A stretch of DNA of 64,000 bases from Psychroflexus montanilacus. GTDB lineage: Bacteria; Bacteroidota; Bacteroidia; Flavobacteriales; Flavobacteriaceae. Positions 53,237 through 63,539 of the stretch are shown piece by piece (positions within the stretch are counted from its first letter, which is position 1; each line of letters begins with the position of its first letter). The notes below the pieces were generated by a model, which worked only from the letters and a program-made list of their open reading frames with translations, ran no database searches and was not told where the DNA came from. The position numbers were made by a program, and so were the translations under genes. The DNA is taken from assembly GCF_020164535.1 (NCBI RefSeq), contig NZ_JAIQZC010000005.1, positions 1 through 64,000 on the forward strand, read 5' to 3'.

Positions 53237-55657
53237 ATGAAGTCTGTATTTAATAACTCCTGGAAACACCTTCTGGTTCTACTCCTTTTTGTTGTTGCCT
53301 CACTCGCGTTTTTCTATCCTGTTTTAAAAGGTAAAACCATTTACCAAAGTGATATTGTACAATACACAGGAATGGCTAAAGCACAAAACGACTTTAGAGC
53401 AGCTGAAGGTGAAGAGCCCTACTGGACCAATTCTGCTTTTGGAGGTATGCCTACCTTTCAGCTCGGTGCAAATTATCCTTATAATTTTATAAAAGAAATA
53501 GATCGTCAACTTCGGTTTCTACCAAGACCTGCCGATTATTTGTTTCTATACTTTGTTGGGATGTATATTTTGTTTTTGTGCTTCAAGGTCAATTATAAAC
53601 TGGCATTTCTCGGCGCACTTGCTTTTGGTTTTTCTACCTACTTAATTATTATCCTAGGAGTGGGTCACAACGCTAAAGCTCATGCCATCGCTTATTTTCC
53701 TCTCGTAATAGGAGGAATGGTACTGGTTTATAGACAAAAGCTGTTTTGGGGTAATGTTCTCTTCTGCGTTGGACTTGCTTTTGAACTCATGGCCAACCAT
53801 TTTCAGATGACCTATTACCTGATGTTATTGTGTTTGGTAGTGGTTATTGTGAACGCTGTACATGCTTATAATTTAAAAGCTCTCAAACCCTTTTTTAAAG
53901 CGACTTTAAGTTTCATTCCTGCTATTATTTTAGCGGTTTTGCTTAATATCACGAATCTGTTGGCTACTCAGGAATATGCAGATTATAGCACCAGAGGAGA
54001 AACAGGTCTTACTATAGAACCCAACGGAACCGAAAAAGCGAAGTCTGGCCTGGATTACGATTATATCACCGAGTATAGCTATGGTGTTTTGGAAACCTTC
54101 AACTTGTTTATTCCCAGATTCATGGGAGGGTCTAGTAGTGAGTCCTTGGGAAAAGATGCCGAAGTTTACAATGAAATTATTCAGCTAGGGGCTTCACCAG
54201 CCCAGGCTCTTCAGTTCAGTAAAAATTTACCAACCTACTGGGGTGAGCAAACCTTTATTGGTGCTCCTGCATACATAGGTGCGAGCGTAATATTCCTTTT
54301 TGTTCTGGCTTTATTTTTGACCACAGGCAGAACCAAGTGGTGGATAGTCGCTGGTTCAATTTTAGCTTTATTGCTCTCCTGGGGAGATAACTTTTCTCTG
54401 CTGACTAAGTTTTTCATCAATTATGTTCCATTTTACGATAAGTTTAGAGCAGTATCTTCTATACAGGTGGTTATCGAATTTTGCCTGCCTATTCTAGCCA
54501 TTTTGGGAATTTCTAAACTTATTTCCACTGAAATTTCAAAGGAGGAGAAGTGGAAGGCTTTAAAGATGTCTACAGCTATTTTAGGTGGACTCAGCGTTCT
54601 GTTTTTATTACTAAAGTCGGTGCTTTTTGATTTTAGTGGCGCTAATGATGCCACTTTTTTACAAAATTACGGTGCCAAATTCGTTAGAGCACTCAAAGAA
54701 GACAGAAAGGCCATGTTTACAGCAGATACAATACGATCTTTGGTTTTTGTTTTACTTGTAGCCGGAGCTATTTATTTGTATCTGAAGGAAAAGATAAAAC
54801 AACCTTTGTTTTTTGGACTGCTTGGTATCTTCATTTTGGTAGATTTAATTGGAGTGAATACACGGTACGTCGGCGAAGATGATTTTGTAGCGACCTCTGA
54901 AATGGAAAGACCTTTCCAGGCCAGCCAAGCCGATCTTGAAATTCAAAAAGATAAGTCTCATTATCGTGTATATGATCTCACTTCCAATCCCTTAAATTCT
55001 GCCAGAGCCTCTTACTTCCATAAGTCAATTGGTGGCTACCATGCGGCAAAGCCCGGAAGAATGCAGGAATTGTTCGACTTCTATATTTACGATGGAAAAC
55101 AGAGTATTTTGAATATGCTCAATGTTAAATACTTTATTTTTGATAACGAAGGTCAACCTACACCCCAGGAAAACCCAGATCACTTAGGAAATGCTTGGTT
55201 TGTGAACAAACTGGTTACAGTAAACAATGCCAATGAAGCGATTCTAGCTTTAGATTCGATAAACCCGAATACAACTGCGATAGTAGAAAGCAATGAATTT
55301 GAGTTAACAGACAAAACCTACGAGGTCAATTTTTCAGACCAAATTGAATTGACTTCTTATAAAGAAAATGAATTAGTATATACCTATAAAGCTGAAAATG
55401 AAAGTCTGGCTGTATTCTCAGAACTATATTATCCAAGGGGCTGGAAAGTGACCATAGATGGCAAAGAAGCTGAGCATTTTAGAGCTAACTATGTGTTGAG
55501 AGCTATGGAATTACCTGCGGGGAGTCATGAGGTTAGATTTTCATTTGAACCAGACGTAGTGAGTTTTGGAGGAAAAATCAGCCTTGCTAGTTTTATTCTT
55601 TTATCACTTATCATCCTTGGTGGACTAGGTTATACATTTAAGCGCAAGCAAGATTAG
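53237..55657 (+). CDS. YfhO family membrane protein
   Basis: The 806-residue protein has about a dozen hydrophobic segments (for example LLVLLLFVVASLAFFYPVL near the start). A large extracytoplasmic C-terminal region precedes the final helix. Blocks such as NSAFGGMPTFQLGANYPYN, FGFSTYLIIILGVGHNAKAHA and the late YYPRGWKVTIDGKEAEHFRANY fit YfhO. Members are GT-C-like enzymes; in Gram-positive bacteria some glycosylate lipoteichoic acid. The neighbouring GT4 and flippase genes, 3 and 5 nt apart, suggest one export or decoration pathway for a lipid-linked glycan. The donor and acceptor here are unknown. Confidence 0.87.
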   Translation: MKSVFNNSWKHLLVLLLFVVASLAFFYPVLKGKTIYQSDIVQYTGMAKAQNDFRAAEGEEPYWTNSAFGGMPTFQLGANYPYNFIKEIDRQLRFLPRPADYLFLYFVGMYILFLCFKVNYKLAFLGALAFGFSTYLIIILGVGHNAKAHAIAYFPLVIGGMVLVYRQKLFWGNVLFCVGLAFELMANHFQMTYYLMLLCLVVVIVNAVHAYNLKALKPFFKATLSFIPAIILAVLLNITNLLATQEYADYSTRGETGLTIEPNGTEKAKSGLDYDYITEYSYGVLETFNLFIPRFMGGSSSESLGKDAEVYNEIIQLGASPAQALQFSKNLPTYWGEQTFIGAPAYIGASVIFLFVLALFLTTGRTKWWIVAGSILALLLSWGDNFSLLTKFFINYVPFYDKFRAVSSIQVVIEFCLPILAILGISKLISTEISKEEKWKALKMSTAILGGLSVLFLLLKSVLFDFSGANDATFLQNYGAKFVRALKEDRKAMFTADTIRSLVFVLLVAGAIYLYLKEKIKQPLFFGLLGIFILVDLIGVNTRYVGEDDFVATSEMERPFQASQADLEIQKDKSHYRVYDLTSNPLNSARASYFHKSIGGYHAAKPGRMQELFDFYIYDGKQSILNMLNVKYFIFDNEGQPTPQENPDHLGNAWFVNKLVTVNNANEAILALDSINPNTTAIVESNEFELTDKTYEVNFSDQIELTSYKENELVYTYKAENESLAVFSELYYPRGWKVTIDGKEAEHFRANYVLRAMELPAGSHEVRFSFEPDVVSFGGKISLASFILLSLIILGGLGYTFKRKQD

Positions 55658-55660
55658 AAA

Positions 55661-56932
55661 ATGAAGAACGTATTGATTATCACTTACTACTGGCCACCAG
55701 CAGGTGGACCTGGAGTGCAACGCTGGCTTCAATTTTCTAAGTACATGCCAGAATTTGGGTTTCAACCCATAGTTTATAGACCTAAAAATCCCAGCTACCC
55801 CATTAAAGATGCTTCGCTGGAAGTCGATCAAAAGGTCAAGGAGATTGAAAAATCAATTTTTGAGCCTTACGCTTTTGCTGAATTACTTTCAAAATCAGAT
55901 TCTAAAACCATCAGCAGTGGTCTCATCAAATCCAGGAAAAGGCAATCCTGGAAAGAACGCTTGATGTTGTACATCAGAGGTAATTTTTTTATCCCAGATG
56001 CAAGAGTGTTTTGGGTTAAACCATCTGTAACTTATCTGAAAGATTACATCCTAAAACATGAAATCGAAACCATCATCACCACAGGACCACCTCACAGCTT
56101 GCACCTCATTGGCTTAGGATTAAAGAAAGACAATCCTCAGCTTCAGTGGATTGCTGATTTCAGAGATCCGTGGACCACAATAGGTTATCATTCTGAATTA
56201 AAACTTACCAAAACCTCTAAGCTGAAGCATCTTGCCTTAGAAAAAGAGGTATTAGATTCCGCAGATCAACTGATAACGACTAGTTTTAAAACTAAAGAAG
56301 AGTTTCAGCAAAAAACCAAAACCCCCATTGAAGTGATTACCAATGGTTTTGGGGAATTGTCTGTCGACGCCGAATTAAGCGAGAATTTCACTATTTCGCA
56401 TATTGGTTCTTTGCTCAACGATAGAAATCCAAAAATACTGTGGGAGGTTTTAGCTGAATTGATAGAAGAAAACCTTGTGTTCAAAGATTTTTTTGAACTT
56501 AAACTTATCGGTAAAATCAGTGAAAGTGTTTTGGAATCTGCTCACGAGGCTGGACTCAAGAATTTTGTAAGTGTAATCGGATATCTAGACCATAAAGATG
56601 CAGTAGAGAGCCAGCGTAGTTCGCAGATGCTTTTGCTCATTGAAATCGACAAACCAGAAACTCAAGGTATTATTCCAGGAAAACTTTTTGAATATCTGGC
56701 TTCCAAACGCCCTATTTTAGCCATAGGTCCCAAAAACTGGGATGTTGCTAACATTATTTCCGACACCAATTCTGGGGAATGTTTTACCTACAATGAAAAA
56801 ACACGATTAAAGTCATATATTGAGAAGTCTTTCAATGCTTTTCTTAACGGGAAACTGAAAGCCAACACCAAAAATATAGAGCAATACAGCCGTAAGAATT
56901 TGACGCAACAGTTAACACAACTCATTAAGTAG
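55661..56932 (+). CDS. GT4 family glycosyltransferase
   Basis: The 423-residue protein opens with the ITYYWPPAGGPGVQRWLQFSKY motif typical of a flavobacterial GT4 group. It continues with TTGPPHSLHLIGLGLK and IADFRDPW. The C-terminal half has a nucleotide-sugar site around PGKLFEYLASKRPILAIG. It would transfer an unknown sugar at the cytoplasmic face. It lies 3 nt after yfhO and 5 nt before the flippase gene. Confidence 0.88.
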   Translation: MKNVLIITYYWPPAGGPGVQRWLQFSKYMPEFGFQPIVYRPKNPSYPIKDASLEVDQKVKEIEKSIFEPYAFAELLSKSDSKTISSGLIKSRKRQSWKERLMLYIRGNFFIPDARVFWVKPSVTYLKDYILKHEIETIITTGPPHSLHLIGLGLKKDNPQLQWIADFRDPWTTIGYHSELKLTKTSKLKHLALEKEVLDSADQLITTSFKTKEEFQQKTKTPIEVITNGFGELSVDAELSENFTISHIGSLLNDRNPKILWEVLAELIEENLVFKDFFELKLIGKISESVLESAHEAGLKNFVSVIGYLDHKDAVESQRSSQMLLLIEIDKPETQGIIPGKLFEYLASKRPILAIGPKNWDVANIISDTNSGECFTYNEKTRLKSYIEKSFNAFLNGKLKANTKNIEQYSRKNLTQQLTQLIK

Positions 56933-56937
56933 TTTCT

Positions 56938-58404
56938 ATGGGAATCGTCGCCAAGCAATCCTTAAACAACCTTATATCTACCTATCTAGGTTTTGGAATT
57001 GGCGCGCTCAACGTTCTGTTTTTATATCCAAAATTCCTCACTGCAGAGTATTATGGACTAGTAACTTTCCTGCTTTCTGCAGGAAATTTATTCTGGCCAT
57101 TTATGGCATTGGGTGTCCACAATACGATCGTAAAATTTTACACGAGTTACAAAAACAAGCTAGATACTGATAAGTTACTCAACTTCGCCCTGTTTTTACC
57201 ACTTTTACTAGGACTTTTGATAGGGATAGTTGGTTACATTTTTTACGATTTACTACTCAACTATTTTGAAGGAGAAAACGATCTGGTGCAGCCTTACATT
57301 TGGGGAATTTTTGTCATTGCCCTAGCAACTGCCTATTTTGAAGTCTTTTTCGCCTGGGCAAAAGTCCAGTACAAAAGTGTGTTTGGGACCATCATGCGGG
57401 AACTTTTTCATAGGCTGGCGATCACTATGTTGTTGATTATTCTTTATGCTGAATTGATTAGCGTTCACCTGTTTATTTACCTTCTCATTGGAGTTTTTGT
57501 CTTGAGAGCAGTGGTGATGCTGGGTTATGCGATAAATTTGTATACGCCTCGATTTAGCTTTCAACTTCCGCCAAGACTGAAGGAATTGTTGAACTACTCA
57601 CTGCTCATTTTTATTGCAGGAACGGTAGCAGTGGCTTTGTTTGATTTGGATAAAGTCATGATAGAACACTTTATGCCCATAGAAAATGTATCGATTTATG
57701 GGATTGCCATTTACATCGCTACAGTCATCGCCGTGCCTTCCAAAGCTATGCATCAAATCACCAATCCTATTACGGCCAAATACCTCAATCACGGAGAAAA
57801 TGACTTGCTTAAGGATCTTTATGTGCGAAGTTCCAATACGCTTTTTGTCATCAGTGGGTTTGTATTTACGCTTATCATAACCAATGTGAATCAGTTGTAT
57901 CAAATTATTCCAGAAGAATATAGAATAGGAGTCAGCATTGTGTTTTTAATTAGTTTGGTAAAACTGAGTGATAATATTTTAGGAAACAACAACAGCATCA
58001 TCTTTAATTCCAAGTACTACAAAACAGTGCTTCTGGCTGGGGTTGTTTTAGTAGGAGTAGCTTTTGCTCTTAACCTTTGGTTGATTCCTGAATATGGAAT
58101 TTACGGCTCAGCTTACGCGACTTTCATTTCATTTTTGTTGTATAACATTTTCAAACTTCTCTTTGTAAGAATTACGTTTGGAATTCACCCATTTAACAGA
58201 AAGAGTTTTTTGATTTTTTTGATGATTTCAGTTTTGACAGTTAGTTTCTATTTCTGGGATTTTTCAACTGATTTCGCTTTGATGAATATTGCAATGAAAT
58301 CAATAATAATAAGTGGTATTTATTTAATAGTGAGTTTGAAAGCAGATTTGTCTACAGATCTTAAGGATTTATATTTCAAATTCGTCCAAAAGAAAACTCC
58401 TTAG
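56938..58404 (+). CDS. Polysaccharide flippase, MOP/Wzx-type
   Basis: The 488-residue protein has 12-14 hydrophobic segments spread evenly, with the MOP-type N-terminal block KQSLNNLISTYLGFGIGALN and an internal repeat of helices. Members move lipid-linked oligosaccharides across the inner membrane. It is the last gene of the DUF4834-YfhO-GT4 operon, supporting assembly and export of a surface glycan. The stop codon lies in the stem of a downstream hairpin. Confidence 0.88.
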   Translation: MGIVAKQSLNNLISTYLGFGIGALNVLFLYPKFLTAEYYGLVTFLLSAGNLFWPFMALGVHNTIVKFYTSYKNKLDTDKLLNFALFLPLLLGLLIGIVGYIFYDLLLNYFEGENDLVQPYIWGIFVIALATAYFEVFFAWAKVQYKSVFGTIMRELFHRLAITMLLIILYAELISVHLFIYLLIGVFVLRAVVMLGYAINLYTPRFSFQLPPRLKELLNYSLLIFIAGTVAVALFDLDKVMIEHFMPIENVSIYGIAIYIATVIAVPSKAMHQITNPITAKYLNHGENDLLKDLYVRSSNTLFVISGFVFTLIITNVNQLYQIIPEEYRIGVSIVFLISLVKLSDNILGNNNSIIFNSKYYKTVLLAGVVLVGVAFALNLWLIPEYGIYGSAYATFISFLLYNIFKLLFVRITFGIHPFNRKSFLIFLMISVLTVSFYFWDFSTDFALMNIAMKSIIISGIYLIVSLKADLSTDLKDLYFKFVQKKTP

Positions 58405-58425
58405 CATTTTCTACTAAGGAGTTTT
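58393..58425 (+). terminator. Possible terminator at the end of the flippase operon
   Basis: A 12-bp stem (AAAACTCCTTAG at 58393-58404 with CTAAGGAGTTTT at 58414-58425) closes a 9-nt loop. The stem includes the stop codon. The T-run is only four bases, so strength is uncertain. Confidence 0.55.
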
Positions 58426-58513
58426 CCAACTCATCAACCAAAAACCAAATCAAAATGTGATTTAAACAAATCACTATTTACTAAGTCGTTGAGAATTAGG
58501 TTTTCTTACACTG

Positions 58514-61312
58514 TTAAACTTTAGATTTCAAAAATTGACCAGTAAACGAAGCTTTTGTTTTAGAAACTTCTTCAGGAGTGCCTTCAGCTACAAGATGTCC
58601 ACCGTTAACTCCGCCGCCGGGGCCTAGATCAATAACGTGATCTGCGCACTTGATGAGGTCAATATTATGTTCAATCACAATAACACTGTGACCGTTTTCA
58701 ATCAAAGCTTCAAAGGATTTCAATAATTTGCTGATATCGTGAAAATGAAGACCAGTTGTAGGTTCATCAAAAATAAACAAGGTCTTATCGGCATTTTTTC
58801 CTTTGGTTAAAAAAGAAGCTAGCTTGATACGTTGCGCTTCACCACCAGAAAGAGTAGAGGAACTTTGTCCTAAAGTCACATAACCAAGGCCAACGCTTTG
58901 TAAAGCTTCCAGTTTGTTGGAAATCTTGGTTTCATTGTGGGAAGAAAAGAATTCCATTGCATCATCTATCGTCATAGATAGGATATCATCAATGTTTTTG
59001 CCTTCAAATTCCACATCCAACACTTGTTGCTTAAAGCGTTTTCCATGACAAGCCTCACATTCCAAATGCACATCGGCCATAAACTGCATCTCGATGGTGA
59101 CTTCACCTTCCCCTTCGCAGGTGTCGCAACGTCCGCCCTCTACATTAAAACTAAAGTGTTTGGGTTTGAAATTTCTGATTTTTGAAAGCTTTTGCTTGGC
59201 AAACAAATTTCGAATATCGTCGTAAGCTTTGATGTAGGTCACAGGATTCGATCTCGAGGACCTCCCAATTGGATTTTGATCGACATATTCAATATGCTTG
59301 ATGTGTTTGAAGTTTCCTTCAATGCCATCAAACTGACCTGCTTTGGTACCGTAACCACCGTTTTGCTTGATCATAGCCGGGTACAGAATTTTCTTCACCA
59401 GTGTACTTTTTCCGCTACCAGAAACGCCAGTAATGGCTACAAAACTATCTAGTGGAACCTTTACAGTTAGATTTTTGAGATTATGTTCTCGCGCTCCTTT
59501 TAATTCAATATAAGATTTTGAGGTTCGTCTTTTCTTGGGAACTGCTATTTCCATTTTACCATTGAGGTATTGTGACGTCAGAGACTTGGCTTTTAAGATT
59601 TGTTTGTAAGTCCCTTCAGCAACAAGGTCACCACCGTGTGTGCCTGCTTCTGGACCAATATCGATGATGTAATCTGCTGCTTTCATGATGTCTTCATCAT
59701 GCTCTACTACAATAACAGTGTTCCCTAAATCTCTAAGGTCTTTCAAGACCTCAATGAGGCGTTCGTTGTCTTTGGAATGCAAACCAATGGAAGGTTCATC
59801 CAAAATATACATAGATCCAACAAGACTACTTCCCAATGAAGTTGCCAGGTTGATTCGTTGAGATTCACCTCCAGAAAGGGTGTTGGATTTTCTGTTTAAG
59901 GTGAGGTAAGTCAGTCCTACATCCATTAAAAACTTGAGTCTGCTATTGATTTCTTTCAATAAACGTTTTCCGATCTTTTCATCGTGTTCGTTCAGCTTCA
60001 GTTTTTGGAAAAAAGCGCTCACATCGTCAATTGGTAAATCGACTAATTGTGTAATGTCAATATCATTGATCTTTACATAGGTCGCTTCTTTTTTCAGTCG
60101 ACGTCCTTTACATTCTGGACACCGTGTTCGTCCTCTATATCTGGATAGTAAAACTCTATTCTGAATTTTATAAGCTTTAGACTTTACGGTTTCAAAAAAT
60201 TCGTTGATTCCAGTCACATACTGATTTCCATTCCAGATGATATTTTTTTCATCTTCAGTCAATTCGAAATAAGGTTTGTGGACGGGAAAGTCAAATTTAT
60301 GCGCGTATTTGATAAATTCCTTTTTGTACCAGCCTAAAGTATCTCCACTCCAGGGCGCAATAGCTCCTTCATAAACGCTAAGGCCAGTGTTAGGTATCAC
60401 CAAGGCTTCGTCTATATCTATTATGTCGCCGTAACCTTCACATTTCGGACAAGCTCCCAAGGGGTTATTGAAGCTGAACAAATGCACATTGGGTTCTGTA
60501 AACAGCATCCCGTCCAATTCAAATTTATTATTGAAATTGGTTATTTTTCCAGAAGATACGTCCTCGATATTGAGTTCGCCTTTTCCTTCAAAAAATGCAT
60601 TTTGAATAGAATCTGCTAGTCTGTTGTAAAAATCTTCATCGTCTTTCACAACAATTCTATCGACTACAATTGAAAGCTCACTTTTCTTAGAAATCTTTTT
60701 TTCCTGAGCCTCGCTGATTTTTAGAACTTTGTCATCAACTTTTATTCTACTAAATCCTTGTTGCTGAAGGATTTTTATTTTCTCTTCAACCGTGCGCTTG
60801 TTTTCCAAAGTAATAGGAGCGAGGAGGAGGAGTTTCTGTTTTTCATCCTGAGCTTTAACAAAATCTACAACATCTGTCACCGTATGTTTTTTGACTTCAT
60901 TTCCAGAAATTGGAGAAATGGTTTTGCCTATTCTGGCGTAAAGCAATTTTAAATAGTCGTAGATTTCTGTAGAAGTTCCAACGGTAGAACGTGGATTGGT
61001 AGAATTCACTTTTTGCTCAATCGCTATGGCAGGCGCAATGCCTTTGATGTAGTCAACTTTAGGTTTGTCGAGTCTGCCAAGAAATTGTCTGGCGTAAGCA
61101 GAAAGACTTTCTACATAACGCCTTTGACCTTCAGCGTAAAGTGTATCAAAAGCTAGGCTTGACTTCCCGGAGCCAGATAGTCCTGTGATGACAACTAATT
61201 TATTTCTCGGAATAACAACATCAATATTTTTTAAGTTGTGGAGTTTTGCTCCCTTTATAATGATGAATTCTTTAGGGTCGATTTTATCTAAATCTTTTTG
61301 CTTCATAAACAT
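58514..61312 (-). CDS. uvrA: Excinuclease ABC subunit A
   Basis: The 932-residue protein has two ABC ATPase modules with Walker [10 protein letters not shown] and GVSGSGKST, and signatures LSGGESQR and LSGGEAQR. Zinc-binding cysteine blocks include [17 protein letters not shown] and CDTCEGEG plus CEACHGKRF. It finds bulky DNA lesions for nucleotide excision repair. An in-frame ATG at 61306 (MKQKDLDK) is an equally likely start. A TATATTTG on the minus strand at 61324-61331 may be its -7 element. uvrB and uvrC are not in this window. Confidence 0.97.
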   Translation of the reverse strand: MFMKQKDLDKIDPKEFIIIKGAKLHNLKNIDVVIPRNKLVVITGLSGSGKSSLAFDTLYAEGQRRYVESLSAYARQFLGRLDKPKVDYIKGIAPAIAIEQKVNSTNPRSTVGTSTEIYDYLKLLYARIGKTISPISGNEVKKHTVTDVVDFVKAQDEKQKLLLLAPITLENKRTVEEKIKILQQQGFSRIKVDDKVLKISEAQEKKISKKSELSIVVDRIVVKDDEDFYNRLADSIQNAFFEGKGELNIEDVSSGKITNFNNKFELDGMLFTEPNVHLFSFNNPLGACPKCEGYGDIIDIDEALVIPNTGLSVYEGAIAPWSGDTLGWYKKEFIKYAHKFDFPVHKPYFELTEDEKNIIWNGNQYVTGINEFFETVKSKAYKIQNRVLLSRYRGRTRCPECKGRRLKKEATYVKINDIDITQLVDLPIDDVSAFFQKLKLNEHDEKIGKRLLKEINSRLKFLMDVGLTYLTLNRKSNTLSGGESQRINLATSLGSSLVGSMYILDEPSIGLHSKDNERLIEVLKDLRDLGNTVIVVEHDEDIMKAADYIIDIGPEAGTHGGDLVAEGTYKQILKAKSLTSQYLNGKMEIAVPKKRRTSKSYIELKGAREHNLKNLTVKVPLDSFVAITGVSGSGKSTLVKKILYPAMIKQNGGYGTKAGQFDGIEGNFKHIKHIEYVDQNPIGRSSRSNPVTYIKAYDDIRNLFAKQKLSKIRNFKPKHFSFNVEGGRCDTCEGEGEVTIEMQFMADVHLECEACHGKRFKQQVLDVEFEGKNIDDILSMTIDDAMEFFSSHNETKISNKLEALQSVGLGYVTLGQSSSTLSGGEAQRIKLASFLTKGKNADKTLFIFDEPTTGLHFHDISKLLKSFEALIENGHSVIVIEHNIDLIKCADHVIDLGPGGGVNGGHLVAEGTPEEVSKTKASFTGQFLKSKV

Positions 61313-61323
61313 TTGGAATGCTG

Positions 61324-61331
61324 CAAATATA
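61324..61331 (-). promoter_or_regulatory. Candidate -7 element upstream of uvrA
   Basis: On the minus strand the sequence reads TATATTTG, 11 nt before the first possible start codon. A clear -33 partner was not found, and with so short a leader the start at 61306 becomes more plausible. Confidence 0.4.
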
Positions 61332-61523
61332 AAGATTTGCTAAGCCATATCTGTGTTATACACTGATTCATAATATGTTAAAATTATTAACGAGTTGTGG
61401 TGAGTTAACTTATATTTATATATTAGCCAGATAATTATAAGCCTATACAGCACTTTTACTTAAAATAATTTAATAACGATAACCACTTATCCAGTAAGTT
61501 GGTTTTACTTAAGTAAAGGATAT

Positions 61524-62111
61524 ATGAATAGGACTTCCATCTCTTCAGAGGCTTTTTTAGTCAAACAATACATTTTAGGTGATGAAAAATCACTTTCCAT
61601 TTTAATCAACAGACATCAGCAGAAAATTTTCAGCTTTATCTTTTCCAAAGTTTATGACAAAGACTTAGCCGAAGATATTTTTCAAGATACTTTTATCAAA
61701 GTGATTAGAACTTTGAAGCGAGGTAAATATAATGAAGAAGGAAAATTCCTTCCCTGGGTAATGCGAATTGCACATAATTTAGTCATTGATCATTTCAGAA
61801 AAAGCAACAGGATGCCAAAATTTGAAGGAAAAGGGGATTTTGACATTTTGGATTTTATGACCGATGGTGATCTCAACGCTGAACGTCAAATAATAAAAGA
61901 CCAGATCGATACAGATTTACATGAACTTATCAAAGAATTGCCTCAAGACCAGCTTGAAGTGTTGGAAATGAGAATTTTTAAAGAAATGAGCTTCAAAGAA
62001 ATTGCGTTCAAAACGGATGTGAGTATAAATACGGCTTTAGGAAGAATGCGATACGCGTTGATTAACCTTAGAAAGATTATAGAAAAGCATCAGGTGGTTT
62101 TGACCAATTAG
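61524..62111 (+). CDS. ECF-type RNA polymerase sigma factor
   Basis: The 195-residue protein has sigma region 2 (DLAEDIFQDTFIKVIRTL, with PWVMRIAHNLVIDHFR) and region 4 (LPQDQLEVLEMRIFKEM, with FKEIAFKTDVSINTALGRMR). It is an ECF factor of the Bacteroidota type. No membrane anti-sigma gene lies next to it; instead a 49-residue protein follows after 55 nt. It has its own 210-nt upstream region, divergent from uvrA. Confidence 0.93.
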   Translation: MNRTSISSEAFLVKQYILGDEKSLSILINRHQQKIFSFIFSKVYDKDLAEDIFQDTFIKVIRTLKRGKYNEEGKFLPWVMRIAHNLVIDHFRKSNRMPKFEGKGDFDILDFMTDGDLNAERQIIKDQIDTDLHELIKELPQDQLEVLEMRIFKEMSFKEIAFKTDVSINTALGRMRYALINLRKIIEKHQVVLTN

Positions 62112-62166
62112 GGAATGCAATAATTCAATTTTAATTCCGTTTTCGTTACATATAAAAACAAACTAT

Positions 62167-62316
62167 ATGGCGAAAATTTACTTAAATGAAGTCTCCCAAT
62201 CCTCTTCAAGACCAATGAAACCTTCAGCAAAAACTATCAAAGCTATTTTAGATTTTTCTAAAGCTTTGACTGTCGTAAACTTTAAAAATTTACAATTCGA
62301 CAGCATTCAGAATTAA
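62167..62316 (+). CDS. Small protein of 49 residues downstream of the sigma factor
   Basis: The frame begins ATGGCGAAAATTTAC and ends with TAA at 62314-62316. The product is MAKIYLNEVS, then a Ser/Lys-rich linker, then TIKAILDFSKALTVVNFKN, which reads as one amphipathic helix and a short strand. I recall similar short proteins next to this sigma factor type in other flavobacteria. Codon usage looks normal for the window. Function unknown; it could be a small regulator or structural peptide acting with the sigma factor. It was too short for routine calling. Confidence 0.6.
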   Translation: MAKIYLNEVSQSSSRPMKPSAKTIKAILDFSKALTVVNFKNLQFDSIQN

Positions 62317-62343
62317 ATTATTAATCCTCAGTTGAAGGCTTCC

Positions 62344-63012
62344 TTATTTCGATTTGGAAGTCTTTTTACTTTCATAAGCTTTGATCACAGACTTCCTTCC
62401 TATAGTTTTTGTGATAATGTCTTTTTCCAGATTCCAGCCCCTTGCTGGAGAATATTCTCTTCCATACCAGATGATCTGTAGATGCAAATCGTTCCAGACT
62501 TCTTCTGGAAAAAGTCGCTTAGCATCTTTTTCGGTTTGCTGAACGTTTTTACCTGTGCTGAGATTCCAGCGGTACATCAATCTGTGAATATGGGTATCTA
62601 CTGGAAATGTAGGGACTCCGTAGGCCTGTGCCAAAACTACAGAAGCAGTTTTGTGACCCACAGCCGGAAGTTCCTCCAGAGCTTCCATGTCATTGGGTAC
62701 TTCTCCATTGTATTTGTCTATAAGGATATGAGAGAGACCATATATGCCTTTTGCTTTCATCGGAGATAAGCCAACTGGTTTGATGATTTCCCGAATTTGA
62801 TCTGGGCTCATTTTAATCATGTCCCAGGGGTTGTCTGCCTGTTCAAAAAGTAAAGGTGTAATTTGGTTAACTTTTACATCTGTACTTTGGGCTGAAAGTA
62901 AAACAGCAATTAAAAGTGTATATGGATCTTTATGGTCTAAAGGTACCGGAATAGTGGGGTAAAGTTCCTTTAACGTATTTATAACGAAATCTACTTTTTC
63001 AGATTTTTTCAT
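62344..63012 (-). CDS. nth: Endonuclease III-like DNA glycosylase lacking the Fe-S cysteines
   Basis: The 222-residue helix-hairpin-helix glycosylase has the HhH motif LPAVGHKTASVVL with catalytic Lys121 and the catalytic Asp139 in FPVDTHIHRL. E. coli Nth ends with a Cys-X6-Cys-X2-Cys-X5-Cys cluster loop; here the C-terminal part (YGREYSPARGWNLEKDIIT onward) contains no cysteine at all. It should still be able to bind and cleave oxidised pyrimidines or abasic sites because catalytic residues are kept. Family members lacking the cluster are known, and I think this is common in related flavobacteria. It is single-gene and convergent with the 49-residue ORF. Confidence 0.9.
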   Translation of the reverse strand: MKKSEKVDFVINTLKELYPTIPVPLDHKDPYTLLIAVLLSAQSTDVKVNQITPLLFEQADNPWDMIKMSPDQIREIIKPVGLSPMKAKGIYGLSHILIDKYNGEVPNDMEALEELPAVGHKTASVVLAQAYGVPTFPVDTHIHRLMYRWNLSTGKNVQQTEKDAKRLFPEEVWNDLHLQIIWYGREYSPARGWNLEKDIITKTIGRKSVIKAYESKKTSKSK

Positions 63013-63042
63013 TTGCTTTACTTTTAAACAAAAATAGGAATT

Positions 63043-63492
63043 ATGACAACACTAAAAGCGGGAGATAAAGCCCCTAATTTTGAAGCTAAAGATCAAGACG
63101 GAAACGTACATACACTTAAAGATTATGAGGGTAAAAAACTAGTTGTTTTTTTCTATCCAAAGGCTAGTACACCAGGCTGCACAGCAGAAGCATGTAACCT
63201 GAGAGACAATTGGAAAATATTTGAATCTAAAGGGTTTCACATTCTGGGAGTAAGTGCAGATTCTGCCAAACGCCAGCAAAATTTTAAAAACAAATATGAA
63301 CTTCCATTTCCCTTACTGGCAGATGAAGATAAAGAGGTCATACAAGCCTTTGGCGTGTGGGGTCCTAAAAAGTTCATGGGAAAAGAATACGATGGCATTC
63401 ATAGAACAACATTTGTCATCAACGAAGAAGGCGTTTTGGATGATGTTATCACTAAAGTAAAAACCAAAGCTCACGCGGAACAAATTCTTTAA
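63043..63492 (+). CDS. bcp: Thioredoxin-dependent peroxiredoxin, Bcp/PrxQ type
   Basis: The 149-residue protein has the AhpC/TSA fold with FFYPKASTPGCTAEACNLRD. The peroxidatic Cys46 and resolving Cys51 are five apart, diagnostic for the PrxQ/Bcp subgroup. It reduces hydrogen peroxide and organic hydroperoxides using thioredoxin. It is divergent from nth, with 30 nt between start codons. Confidence 0.95.
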   Translation: MTTLKAGDKAPNFEAKDQDGNVHTLKDYEGKKLVVFFYPKASTPGCTAEACNLRDNWKIFESKGFHILGVSADSAKRQQNFKNKYELPFPLLADEDKEVIQAFGVWGPKKFMGKEYDGIHRTTFVINEEGVLDDVITKVKTKAHAEQIL

Positions 63493-63539
63493 TTTTTGGA
63501 TATATAAGATTTCCCCAAGAATTAATGTAATTTGGTTTC

